Part shown: piece by piece, positions 1 through 7,842 of the stretch
How positions within the stretch are numbered: position 1 is the stretch's first letter
How the letters are laid out: every line of letters begins with the position of its first letter
Assembly: GCA_016220035.1 (NCBI GenBank)
Contig: JACRIO010000187.1
Location: 1-45,266 of the forward strand
From: Planctomycetota bacterium
GTDB taxonomy: Bacteria > Planctomycetota > UBA1135 > GCA-002686595
Length of the DNA: 45,266 bases
Direction of reading: 5' to 3'
Position numbers and translations under genes: made by a program
The notes under the pieces: model-generated
Database searches by the model: none
Seen by the model: the letters and a program-made list of their open reading frames with translations, nothing else
Told to the model about the DNA's origin: nothing

Positions 1-335
1 CGACTGCACGGCGTCACGCCGGCAAGCTCGAGCGCCTCGAAGCGCCCGCCGAACTGCTCGGGCGAGTTCAGCTCGAGCTCGAACGACCTGTCGCCGCGGA
101 GGAGCACCGGCGCGAGCGCTCGCAGGCGCTGCGCTGGTCGATCGTCGGGCTCGTCGCCGTCCTCGGCATCGCGCTCGGCCTGCGTTTCGGCCTGCGCGAA
201 GTGAACGCGGCGCCCACGCTCACCTTCCAGATCCAGCGTGTCCAGAACGCGAGCGAGCTCGACGGGCTCGCGCGCGACCTCGCTGGTGGGCTCACGGGCG
301 GCTGGAGCGAAGTCACGTGGGGAGAACCGCGATGA
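1..335 (+). CDS. C-terminal part of an anti-sigma-factor-like membrane protein (5' end outside window)
   Basis: An open frame runs from base 3 to a TGA at 333-335, giving about 110 residues with the N-terminus missing. It has a charged Leu/Glu-rich stretch of about 40 residues ('KLERLEAPAELLGRVQLEL'), then one hydrophobic membrane segment ('WSIVGLVAVLGIALGL'), then a short tail of about 55 residues. A cytoplasmic part ending in an 'l.aP.ell.rv...l' pattern before a single transmembrane helix is the usual arrangement of anti-sigma factors of the zinc-finger/RskA type. The zinc-binding part, if present, lies upstream of the window. The stop overlaps the next ATG by four bases (ATGA), so the two genes are probably translationally coupled. 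The downstream RseB-like protein supports this reading. The anti-sigma assignment is an inference; the membrane protein itself is clear. Confidence 0.55.
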   Translation, partial: TARRHAGKLERLEAPAELLGRVQLELERPVAAEEHRRERSQALRWSIVGLVAVLGIALGLRFGLREVNAAPTLTFQIQRVQNASELDGLARDLAGGLTGGWSEVTWGEPR

Positions 336-1342
336 AGTGCATCGCACTCGCGTTCCTCTCGACTGCGGCGCTCCTCGCCTTCGGCGCGGGTTGCTCGCGC
401 CAAGGCGCGGCGGACGCGACGTCCGGTCCCGCGGTGCTCCACGCCCAGTCCGACCCGGGCCTGCTCGCGCGCATGCACGATGCACCCGCTCAGACGCGCT
501 TCTCGGGCCACCGCCAGGTGTGGATGCGCATCAATGGGCGCGTCCTCGCCTACGACGAGACGATCTACGCGGACGGTCTCGGCGGGTTCACGATCGAACC
601 CGGCACGGTCGCGCAGCCGAACCTGTTGAGCGGTCAGCGAGATCTCTTCGAGATCCTGCAGCGCACGCGCGAGGGTTTCCTCTTCCGCTACCGCGACTTC
701 GGCATCCGCGACGTCGGGCTCCTCGCGCAGAATTACTCCGTTCAAGACACGGGCGCGGTGGTCACGGTGGCCGGCCGGACGTGTGACGAGTTGCGGTTCG
801 AGCGCCTGCTCGCGCCGCACCGCAGCTACGTCGTCGCGGTCGACCGGCTCACGAGCCTCGCGCTGCGCTGGGAAGAGCTCGACGCCGCGCGCGCCCCCGT
901 GATGCGGATGGAGTACACGAGCTTCGATCCCGCGCCGAACCTGACGGGGATCACGATGCACGTGGACCTGCCCGCGCAGAGCATCGACCCGGCCGTGGAC
1001 AACCGGGCGCTCCTCGGTTTCTCGGCACGGCTGCCGCAGATCCTGCACGGGTTCCAGCTCGTGAACGCCGAGCAGATCACGTACGACAGCCGCAATTGGG
1101 TGCGCGTGCAGTACCAGGACGGCGTCGAGCCGCTGCTCTACCTTCACAGCAGCCGTACTGCGATCCCAACCGGCACCGTGGTGCTGACGAGCAGCGACCT
1201 GGGTGGTGCGCCGCTCGTCCGCGTGTTCGCCGCCGGGGAATGGACCATCGCGCAGTGCAAGCACGCCGGCTCCGAGTTCATCGTCGCCGGAAAGCTCGAC
1301 GAGCCGCGCTTGCTCGAGACGCTGCGTTCCGCGATGCAGTGA
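332..1342 (+). CDS. RseB/LolA-like exported lipoprotein, probable anti-sigma partner
   Basis: This gene encodes 336 residues from the ATG at 332; an upstream in-frame GTG at 317 is less likely because the ATG leads straight into a signal peptide. The N-terminus (MKCIALAFLSTAALLAFGAGCS) looks like a lipoprotein signal, with a lipobox that departs from consensus before Cys22. Two parts can be seen. The first has the LolA/RseB pattern of a 'TRFSGHRQVWMR' strand near residue 50, then 'YVVAVDRLTSLALRWEE' near 165-185 and 'RMEYTSFDPAPNL'. The second is smaller, with 'LPQILHGFQL' and 'VQYQDGVEPLLYL', as in RseB C-terminal domains. RseB-type proteins sit in the periplasm and bind the anti-sigma factor to tune its proteolysis, which fits the overlapping upstream membrane gene. 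A general lipoprotein-sorting (LolA-fold) role is the alternative. Confidence 0.55.
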   Translation: MKCIALAFLSTAALLAFGAGCSRQGAADATSGPAVLHAQSDPGLLARMHDAPAQTRFSGHRQVWMRINGRVLAYDETIYADGLGGFTIEPGTVAQPNLLSGQRDLFEILQRTREGFLFRYRDFGIRDVGLLAQNYSVQDTGAVVTVAGRTCDELRFERLLAPHRSYVVAVDRLTSLALRWEELDAARAPVMRMEYTSFDPAPNLTGITMHVDLPAQSIDPAVDNRALLGFSARLPQILHGFQLVNAEQITYDSRNWVRVQYQDGVEPLLYLHSSRTAIPTGTVVLTSSDLGGAPLVRVFAAGEWTIAQCKHAGSEFIVAGKLDEPRLLETLRSAMQ

Positions 1343-1568
1343 CGCGCCGGGACGCGGACGCACCCGGTAAGGGAGCGCGCGTGTTCCCAGGGTTGCCTCT
1401 GCCCCTGACCGGAATTCCTTTCCACGTGCGAAGGAGCTGAACTCTCCGTGCCGCGGCGCCGTCCATAGCAGCTCACGGGCGATCGCTTTCTCCGGCCGGT
1501 CTTTCACTCGCGGGGTAGTCTCAGGTGTCGAGCCCGCTGCGCGCGGCCGACGCCAACGAAGCATCACC

Positions 1569-2036
1569 ATGAGCAGCCAAAACCCTCAGGAAGAACCCTT
1601 CTCCGAAGCCAATTTGGAGTCGCCGGAGTACCGCGAACGCCTGATGCGCAAGCTGAACTGCCTGATCGCCGTGCTCGAAGTCGCGACGGCCAAGGTGAAG
1701 AAGAGCCTCGACGGTCCCGCGGCGGATGTCGAACGCCTCGCGCGCATCCGCACGAACCTCCAGAGCACCCTCGACGTGTGCCTCCGCGCTCGCGCCGCGC
1801 TCGAACGCCGCGAAGCGCTGCCGCGCGACCTGCCCGAGAACCTCACGCGCGTGATGCAGGAGACGCAGAGCGCCGTCGCACCCGACGCCCGCCAGCCCAA
1901 GAACCTCCCGCGCGGCGCGCGCATCGAACTGCGCTCGGTGGAGGAGCGACGCCGATTCCAACGCATGGGTTCGATCGACCGCCGCACGATCGCGCTGGTC
2001 GACTTCGAGGACCTGTCGCGCAGACTCCAGAGCTGA
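1569..2036 (+). CDS. Hypothetical cytoplasmic helical protein
   Basis: This 155-residue protein is not recognised. It starts at the ATG at 1569 and has no signal peptide or membrane segment. The first 110 residues look largely alpha-helical, with Leu/Ala/Arg/Glu heptad-like spacing ('NCLIAVLEVATAKVKKSL', 'RLARIRTNLQSTLDVCLRA'). The tail is basic and then mixed ('RRRFQRMGSIDRRTIALVDF'). It contains two Cys (about residues 30 and 74), too far apart for a simple metal knuckle. It lies 226 bases downstream of the RseB-like gene, so it probably has its own promoter, and it ends just before a strong hairpin. A helical adaptor or small regulatory protein would fit, but nothing in the sequence shows a function. 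Confidence 0.7.
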   Translation: MSSQNPQEEPFSEANLESPEYRERLMRKLNCLIAVLEVATAKVKKSLDGPAADVERLARIRTNLQSTLDVCLRARAALERREALPRDLPENLTRVMQETQSAVAPDARQPKNLPRGARIELRSVEERRRFQRMGSIDRRTIALVDFEDLSRRLQS

Positions 2037-2060
2037 CCGTCGAGCACCGCAGCTCCCCAG

Positions 2061-2096
2061 ATCGCGTTCCGCGGCTTAGCGGAACGCGATTTTCAT
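2061..2096. terminator. Bidirectional intrinsic terminator
   Basis: A perfect 12-bp inverted repeat (ATCGCGTTCCGC at 2061-2072, GCGGAACGCGAT at 2079-2090) has a six-base loop and is followed by TTTCATTT on the plus strand. It sits 25 bases after the stop at 2036 and before the stop of the convergent TonB-like gene at 2171, so it can serve both directions. Confidence 0.75.
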
Positions 2097-2170
2097 TTCG
2101 GGGGAGGGGGCCGCGCGGATGAACGACCGGCATCCACACGGAGGGCACCAGGTTCGCGTCGCGCCCAGCG

Positions 2171-3031
2171 TCACTCGAAGACGAACTTCACCTTGTGCCG
2201 CAGCCTCGAGGCCACCGCCACGCCGTGTTCGAGCGCGGGCTGGAAGCGCCACCGCTTCAGTCCGTCGACGGCGGCGCGATCGAGACGCTTGAAGCCGCAC
2301 GAAGAGACGATCTCGACGCTCGAGACCTTGCCGTCCGCGGCGATGTGCAACAGACACACGACCTCGCCGTGCTCACCGCGGAGCTCGGAGTCGCACGGGT
2401 AGTCGGGCCGCGGGTTCTCGATCACGACCGCGGCGCGTGTCGCGCCGACCGAGGGAGTGACAGCACTCGTCGCGGCGGCGATCACCGTCGCGCCGGCCTT
2501 GTCCGTCGCGGCGCGATCCGACGGCGCCATTGCGACGGACTCCATCGGCCGCGGCGCGAGCGCGGCTTCGGGGGAGGACTCCGTCACGGGCTGAAACACG
2601 GCCTGCGTGACGACGGCCTCCGCGGCGAGTTCGTTCGCAGGCGATCCGGCGTCGGGCTGCGTGAGCGCGTCGAGTTCCGGAGCGACGACCAGCGCCTCCG
2701 CGAGTTCGATGACGGGCGGCGACGTCTGGACTGGCGACGCCTCGACCGGCTGGGTCGGCGCCGGCGGGAGCGCCTCCAGGGGCTCAGTGAGCGCCGCGAG
2801 CTCCGCGACGCGCGGCTCGAGCACGGTGGAGCTCGGGTCGTCGGGACGAACGCTCAGTCGAAGCTCGAACACGCTCTCGTCGCTCCCGCTTGCGCTTCCA
2901 GCTCCGCCCGCGTCGGCGAACGGCAGGCTGCCGCACACCACGAGCACGGAGGCGTGCAGGACGCACGAAAGGGAGCACGCGACGACCCAGGCTGATCGTG
3001 GGGTTCGGTGGTCGTGCTCGGTCGGCGGCAT
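2171..3031 (-). CDS. TonB C-terminal-domain protein (energy transducer TonB family)
   Basis: The protein has 286 residues from the ATG at 3031; an in-frame TTG three codons upstream is the alternative start. It begins with a short cytoplasmic segment, then one membrane helix ('AWVVACSLSCVLHASVLVVC'), then a long Ala/Pro/Glu/Val-rich periplasmic spacer of about 150 residues. The last 90 residues form a TonB C-terminal domain with 'NPRPDYPCDSELRGEHGEVV' and the end 'LDRAAVDGLKRWRFQPALEHG'. TonB proteins carry inner-membrane proton-motive energy to outer-membrane transporters. The domain has Cys residues at 'YPCDSEL', 'VVCLLH' and 'SSCGFKRLD' which could form a disulfide. No ExbB/ExbD genes are nearby. 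The next minus-strand gene upstream encodes a predicted outer-membrane protein, which may be a partner. Confidence 0.8.
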   Translation of the reverse strand: MPPTEHDHRTPRSAWVVACSLSCVLHASVLVVCGSLPFADAGGAGSASGSDESVFELRLSVRPDDPSSTVLEPRVAELAALTEPLEALPPAPTQPVEASPVQTSPPVIELAEALVVAPELDALTQPDAGSPANELAAEAVVTQAVFQPVTESSPEAALAPRPMESVAMAPSDRAATDKAGATVIAAATSAVTPSVGATRAAVVIENPRPDYPCDSELRGEHGEVVCLLHIAADGKVSSVEIVSSCGFKRLDRAAVDGLKRWRFQPALEHGVAVASRLRHKVKFVFE

Positions 3032-3091
3032 GGCGGGCAAAGAAGGGTACTCGCGGTGGTTCCTAACCGGGCCGCGGCGCTCGGCACCGCT

Positions 3092-4096
3092 TCACGCAGG
3101 GGGGAAGGAGGAGCGCGGAACGACGGGCATTCCCGCCGTCGTTCCGCGCTCCAAAACGAGCTCCGAGGCCGCGTGAGGCACGCCCCCCGGCCGCCCAGGC
3201 GCGGCCCAGAACTCGTACCCGATGACCAGGAAACCCTGGGCCGCGGGCGAATCGACGCCGATCCCCACCAAGGTCGCGACGTCGATGTGCATGCGCGCGG
3301 TAGGCCGGTACTGGAGGCTCGGTCCGACGAGCAGCTCCTCCTCGAACTCGCTGCGATCCGCGTGCGGGTTGATGAGCGCGGTCTTCAGCTCGGCGCCGAG
3401 CGACAGCCGCTGATCGTCGAGCGTGTGGCTCACGCCGATCGTGAGCTCGTGCGCGTTTTCGAGCGCGCCACCCATCTCGTGTTCGAACACGAGGTTCGCG
3501 CCCCGATGCCAGCTCGGCGAGAATTCGTCACCGAGCAGGAGCTTCGCCTCGATCGAATCGGGCGCGGAGTCCTCGTTCGCGAGCTCGAGGTACAGCGTCG
3601 GATTCCAGGGGATTGCATCCCAATCCGCGAGCGCCCAGCGCGCTTCGAGCTTCTGTTCGTCGACGTCCGCGGGGCCGTCGTTGCCTGCTTGATTGCGGAC
3701 GAGGTAGAGGTCGAGTTGGAACCGGCCGGGCAGCCCGAACTCGATCTCGTACTGGTTCTGGAGCTGCACCGGCCCGTGGCACGGAAGGGTGGGACGCATC
3801 CACCACTCGACGCCGATGTGGCCGGGCGGTTGGACGTACACGCGCGTCGAGGGGAACCGTCGGAACTTGGTCCACTCGGGCTGCCGGTACGGGCCGACCC
3901 GATCTTCCTCGCGGTACTCGGAGACCTGGAGGCGCTGGCCCGTCACGAAGGTCGAGTCGGTCTCCTGCGCCGGGTCGACCGCTTGCTGTTTGTCGGCGGG
4001 GTTGACGATCTGGGCGTGCGTGAAGAGCGAAAGGCTCGCGGCGACGAGGCTCGTCGCGGCGAGCCGAGAAAGCGCCGGGATCATCGAGGAGTGCAT
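3092..4096 (-). CDS. Predicted exported outer-membrane beta-barrel-like protein
   Basis: The start was set at the ATG at 4096 (334 residues) because it opens a signal peptide ('MHSSMIPALSRLAATSLVAA' then 'SLSLFTHAQ'); the frame is open farther upstream but that part is not export-like. The mature protein has many short amphipathic segments alternating with aromatic and charged residues, for example 'YEIEFGLPGRFQLDLYLVRN', 'PTLYLELANED', 'ANLVFEHEMGG' and 'LQYRPTARMHIDVATL', and a run ending in 'LVIGYEFWAAPG'. That pattern suits an outer-membrane beta-barrel of the kind found by 'transporter/porin-like' models. Unusually, about 30 residues follow the last strand-like segment instead of a terminal aromatic residue. 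It lies 60 bases upstream of the TonB-like gene on the same strand. No specific substrate can be assigned. Confidence 0.6.
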   Translation of the reverse strand: MHSSMIPALSRLAATSLVAASLSLFTHAQIVNPADKQQAVDPAQETDSTFVTGQRLQVSEYREEDRVGPYRQPEWTKFRRFPSTRVYVQPPGHIGVEWWMRPTLPCHGPVQLQNQYEIEFGLPGRFQLDLYLVRNQAGNDGPADVDEQKLEARWALADWDAIPWNPTLYLELANEDSAPDSIEAKLLLGDEFSPSWHRGANLVFEHEMGGALENAHELTIGVSHTLDDQRLSLGAELKTALINPHADRSEFEEELLVGPSLQYRPTARMHIDVATLVGIGVDSPAAQGFLVIGYEFWAAPGRPGGVPHAASELVLERGTTAGMPVVPRSSFPPA

Positions 4097-4436
4097 GAGG
4101 GGGAGGGGGATCGCGGTACGCGGCGTGGTTCGGACGACTGGGACGGCTCCCATCGCGAGCGGGGACAGATACCCGGACCGCGGTTCTCGGGTGGGCAAGA
4201 AAACAGGCATTTTCAGCTCGGTTTTAGGCCTTTTCGGGCGCCGCAGGATCGCGCCGGAAACTCCTGCGCATCGCAGGCCGAGCGCCGCTCTTCTCGACGC
4301 CGCCCGGAGCGGTCGCGGCGACCGAGTTCGCCGCAGGTCCGTCGGCGTGACCGTCCCGAGCGGAGAGTCGACCGAGGCCGGCCCACCTTCGACTTCACAC
4401 GGCGCGGTCGCGCGGCGACCCCACGGGCGATCCGCA
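4097..4436. other. 340-bp intergenic region with repeated hairpins
   Basis: No gene is supported here. Two copies of one inverted repeat occur: GGTCGC-G-GCGACC at 4311-4323 and GGTCGC-GCG-GCGACC at 4406-4420. The second lies 16 bases past the stop of the minus-strand sigma gene and could end its transcript. A third hairpin (CCTGCG-CAT-CGCAGG) is at 4263-4277. A patch richer in A+T (about 4199-4235) may hold the promoter of the outer-membrane protein gene, but I cannot place -35 and -10 boxes. Confidence 0.4.
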
Positions 4437-5015
4437 TCAGCCCATGTGCGCTGCGAGCTCGGCGAGGATGATGGACAGGCGCCAGCGCACCGTCGACTCC
4501 GGGATGCCGAGCTGCGCGGCGATCTCGCGCGTCGGCATGTCGAACACCTTGCGCATCGCGAGGATCTGCCGGTCGTCCTCGGAGAGCGTGTCGAAGGCAG
4601 CGCGCAGGCGTGCGAGATCGTCGCGCTGCTCCGCGTGCGCGCTCGGCGAGCGCGAGGGCCGGCTTCCGCCGGGCTGCGGGAGGTCCCAGAGGGCTTCGGA
4701 CAGCGGCTCCTCGCGCTCGGGGCTCCTGCGCTGGGCCTGGTGGTGGCGGCTCTTGTCGATGATCTTGTGCGTGGCCACCGTGTAGAGATAGCGGCGAAAC
4801 GCGGCCTCGTTCTCGTAGTGGACGGCGGCGCGCCGTTCGTAGAGCTCGCGCACCGTCGACTGCACGACGTCGTCGATCGACTCGCGCGCGCGCAGCGCCG
4901 GACCCGAGCGCAAGCGGACGTAGTAGCGGAGCACGTCGAGGTGGCGTTCGACGAGCGCGTCCAGTTCGACGCGCGTCAACGCGCGCGAGTTGGACTTGGG
5001 ATCGGTTTCGGCCAT
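4437..5015 (-). CDS. ECF-type RNA polymerase sigma factor
   Basis: The protein has 192 residues from the ATG at 5015; the open frame continues upstream but that extension is Ser/Arg-rich and not protein-like. Region 2 lies at about residues 17-95, with 'RESIDDVVQSTVRELYERRA' and the promoter-melting-type stretch 'FRRYLYTVATHKIIDKSRHH'. Region 4 is at about 140-190 with a helix-turn-helix ('LSEDDRQILAMRKVFDMPTR' followed by 'EIAAQLGIPESTVRWRLSII'). There is no region 1 or 3, as expected for the ECF (group 4) family. It is transcribed divergently from the kinase-FGE fusion gene with 124 bp between starts. That pairing is common in Planctomycetota, where kinases and ECF factors are thought to act together. 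No zinc-finger anti-sigma gene sits beside it. Confidence 0.9.
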   Translation of the reverse strand: MAETDPKSNSRALTRVELDALVERHLDVLRYYVRLRSGPALRARESIDDVVQSTVRELYERRAAVHYENEAAFRRYLYTVATHKIIDKSRHHQAQRRSPEREEPLSEALWDLPQPGGSRPSRSPSAHAEQRDDLARLRAAFDTLSEDDRQILAMRKVFDMPTREIAAQLGIPESTVRWRLSIILAELAAHMG

Positions 5016-5139
5016 GCGGCGTCGATCGCGCTCCTGCACGACCACGCTTCGATTCCAACGCGACGGAGGCGAACGGACAAGGGCCGCGCTGTCGTGAGCG
5101 TGCTCGACGCGCTCGGGAGCTCGTAGACTGGCGCGCCGG

Positions 5140-7788
5140 ATGGCGGAGCACGACGAACGGGCTTCAGCGAGCGCGAAGGAGCTCTTCGCGCTCCTCGTCG
5201 AACGCCATGACCGCGGGGAGCGCGTCGACTGGGACGCGGAGTTGGCAAGGCACCCCGAGCGGGTCGTGGAACTCCGCAAGCTCCACTCGAGCTGGATGCG
5301 CGTCGAGAGCCTGCTCGCGGGGCTCACGGCGGAGCCCGAGTCGCTCGCCTCGGCCGCACGCGAGGCGCTCGCGGCGATCCACCCGCTCGACGAGACTTCG
5401 CGCGAGCTGCTCGCGAACCTCTCGGATCCGCAGCGTCGCCTGCAACGCTATCGAGAGATCGAACTCATCGCTCGCGGCGGCATGGGCGAGGTCTCCCGCG
5501 TGTTCGACCGCGAACTCGAGCGCGAGCTCGCATTGAAGAGCCTGCACCGCGCGAGCGAAGTGGACGGAGCGCTCGACGGACGCGCGCTGCGCCGTTTCCT
5601 CATGGAAGCACGCATCGCGGCGCGTCTCGAGCATCCAGGCATCCTTCCGGTGCACGATCTCGGCGTCGACGCGGAGGGCCGACCGTACTTCACGATGCCG
5701 CTCGTCCGCGGAAAGAGCCTCGCCCAGGTGCTCGAGCTCGTGCGTGAAGGCCGTGAAGGCTGGGGCCTCGCGAGCGTGCTCGAGGTGATCCTCAAGGTGT
5801 GCGATGCGCTCGCCTACGCGCACGAGCAAGGCGTCGTGCATCGCGATCTCAAGCCCGCGAACATCCTCGTGGGCCGCTTCGGCGAGACCTACGTCATGGA
5901 TTGGGGCCTCGCGCGCGCGTCCGCGGACAGCGGAGCGGAGGCGCCGTCCGGGGCAATGAAAGAGCACGGCATCGAGCGCGCGACGAACACGGCGAGCGGG
6001 CCCGCGACGGCGCACGGTGCGGTGCTCGGCACCGTGCAGTACATGTCCCCCGAGCAGGCGCGCGGCGAACTCGACCGAATCGGCCCGCGCTCGGACGTGT
6101 ATGCGATCGGCGCGATCCTGCACCACGCGCTGAGCGGGCGCATGCCGTTCCACGGCGTGAGCGAGGAGGCTGCGCTCACGGCCCTGCGCCGCGGACCGCC
6201 GCGCTCGCTCGAGTTCCTCGCGCCGAGTGCGCCGCGCGAGCTCGTGTCCATCTGCGAAAAGGCGATGGCGCGCGAAGCAGAGGGTCGCTATCGCGGCTGT
6301 GCGGAGCTGGCCGCCGACCTGCGCGCGTACATGGAGGGGCGCGTCGTCGCGGCGCACGAAGCGGGCGCTCTGGCCGAGCTGCGCAAGTGGGTCGTGCGAA
6401 AGCGTCTCGTGCTCGTGCTCGGCCTCGTCGTGGTCGTGATCGCCGTCTCCGCCCTGTACGCGAACCGCTGGATCGAGCTCGAGCGGCGCAGCGAGAACGC
6501 GCTGCTCGCGGAAGGGAACGCGCTCGACGAGCTCCTGGAGCGCGCGCCGACGCTCTGGCCCGCCGTGCCCGAGGCGCGCGGGGCCTTCACGCGGTGGATC
6601 ACGGACGCGGAGGCGCTCGTGGCGCGGCTCCCCGAACACGAGCACGAACTCGCGCGGCTTCGTTCGTCCTCGCAAGGCCACGCGTCGGGCCAGCGACATC
6701 GATTCGAGGATCCAGGCGCTCAGTGGAGGCACGACACGCTCGCGCGGCTCGTGAAGGGGCTCCAGGTGCTCTCGGGCGGCGATCCAGCCACGAGTGCGCT
6801 CGCCGACGCGCGATCCGGGCTCGCCTTCGCGAGTTCGGTCGAGGAACGCTCGCTCGTCGCCGCGCGCGAGGCTTGGACCCGTGCGATCGCGGATGCCGCC
6901 AGCGCTCCCGTGTACGGCGGTCTGCGGCTCGTGCCCCAAGTCGGACTCGTTCCGCTCGGCCCCGACCCGGCGAGCGGACTGCAGGAGTTCGCGGAGCTAT
7001 CCACCGGCCTCCCGCCGAGCCGCGATCGCGAAGGACGGCTCCAACTCCGCCCCGAGAGCGCGGTCGTGCTCGTGCTCGGTCCCGCCGCGCGCGTCACGAT
7101 GGGTTCGGTCGTTCCGGGCGACTCGGCGAGCGGCGCCCACGAGGGCGAGGCCGATCTCCTCGCGCGCGCCGACGAAACGCCGTGCGTCGCGATCGAACTC
7201 GAACCGTTCTTGCTCGCGCGACACGAGCTCACGCGTGAACAGTGGGACCGCATCGCGCCGGCGCATGCGAACGCGCCGTCGGCCCGCGCGCTGCTGCCCG
7301 TCGACACGGTTTCCTGGCACGAAGCGCGCGCGGCACTGGCGCGCGTCGGGCTCGTGCTGCCCACGGAAGCCCAGTGGGAGTGCGCCGCGCGCGGCGGCGG
7401 GAACGCGCGCTTCTGGTGTGGACGCGAGGTCGCGTGCCTCGTGGGCCGCGTTCAAGCCGGCTGGCTGCCGGACGGCCGCGCGTTGCACGGGACGACGGAG
7501 CTCGCGTCCGTTCCCGTGAGTCCCGCGATCGCGAACGCGTGGGGCTTCGAGCATGTCGCGGGCAACGTCGCCGAGTGGGTGCAGGACGCGTACGTGCCCA
7601 CGCTCGCAGGGGTTCGACGGCCCGGCGACGGGCTCGCGATCGCGATGGAGTCCGCTTCACGGGTCGTCCGCGGCGGCTCGTTCCTCGCTGCACCAGCCGA
7701 TCTCCGTTGTGCGGCGCGGAACGCACTCGCGCCGGAGACGCGCAGCGCGGAGGTCGGCGTGCGGCCCGCGCGCGCGTTGCGGCGATGA
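5140..7788 (+). CDS. Membrane Ser/Thr protein kinase fused to a formylglycine-generating-enzyme-like domain
   Basis: The 882-residue protein starts at the ATG at 5140. A helical N-terminal part (1-95) is followed by a Hanks-type kinase: glycine loop 'IARGGMGEVSRVF' near 111-123, catalytic Lys133 in 'LALKSL', 'HRDLKPANIL' at 234-243 with Asp236, Asp254 in 'MDWGLAR' (DWG in place of DFG), and 'GTVQYMSPEQARG'. One membrane helix (about 418-442, 'LVLVLGLVVVVIAVSALY') separates the cytoplasmic kinase from a C-terminal FGE-sulfatase/SUMF1-type fold (about 640-880): 'VTMGS', 'LPTEAQWECAARGG', 'AWGFEHVAGNVAEWVQDAY', 'VVRGGSF'. In such fusions that domain is usually a sensory or binding module. DWG and this fusion are both seen in planctomycete kinases. 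The divergent ECF gene is the likely regulatory partner or target. Confidence 0.9.
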   Translation: MAEHDERASASAKELFALLVERHDRGERVDWDAELARHPERVVELRKLHSSWMRVESLLAGLTAEPESLASAAREALAAIHPLDETSRELLANLSDPQRRLQRYREIELIARGGMGEVSRVFDRELERELALKSLHRASEVDGALDGRALRRFLMEARIAARLEHPGILPVHDLGVDAEGRPYFTMPLVRGKSLAQVLELVREGREGWGLASVLEVILKVCDALAYAHEQGVVHRDLKPANILVGRFGETYVMDWGLARASADSGAEAPSGAMKEHGIERATNTASGPATAHGAVLGTVQYMSPEQARGELDRIGPRSDVYAIGAILHHALSGRMPFHGVSEEAALTALRRGPPRSLEFLAPSAPRELVSICEKAMAREAEGRYRGCAELAADLRAYMEGRVVAAHEAGALAELRKWVVRKRLVLVLGLVVVVIAVSALYANRWIELERRSENALLAEGNALDELLERAPTLWPAVPEARGAFTRWITDAEALVARLPEHEHELARLRSSSQGHASGQRHRFEDPGAQWRHDTLARLVKGLQVLSGGDPATSALADARSGLAFASSVEERSLVAAREAWTRAIADAASAPVYGGLRLVPQVGLVPLGPDPASGLQEFAELSTGLPPSRDREGRLQLRPESAVVLVLGPAARVTMGSVVPGDSASGAHEGEADLLARADETPCVAIELEPFLLARHELTREQWDRIAPAHANAPSARALLPVDTVSWHEARAALARVGLVLPTEAQWECAARGGGNARFWCGREVACLVGRVQAGWLPDGRALHGTTELASVPVSPAIANAWGFEHVAGNVAEWVQDAYVPTLAGVRRPGDGLAIAMESASRVVRGGSFLAAPADLRCAARNALAPETRSAEVGVRPARALRR

Positions 7789-7842
7789 GTGTTCGACGCG
7801 CCTTGACCGCCCTGAAGATCGGTGGGAGAGTCTCTGCCCTTC

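Noticed and set aside
68-1570. Long open frames on the strand opposite clear genes (for example 68-1570, 5164-6939, 14084-16057, 16160-18994, 31538-32938)
   Set aside because: They are Arg/Ala/Glu-rich mirror images of strongly coding genes, as expected at this GC content, and show no family motifs.
5100-5139. Promoter with TAGACT (5124-5129) for a leaderless kinase transcript
   Set aside because: No acceptable -35 box lies 16-18 bases upstream, and TAG-containing hexamers are frequent by chance.
7060-7788. True formylglycine-generating (sulfatase-maturing) activity of the kinase C-terminal domain
   Set aside because: The paired catalytic Cys of FGE are not evident in the expected region, no sulfatase gene is near, and kinase fusions normally use this fold for sensing.
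7803-7831. Promoter TTGACC-17-GAGAGT before rpiB
   Set aside because: The -35 box is good but the -10 box matches consensus poorly; it also lies only 15 bases after the kinase stop.
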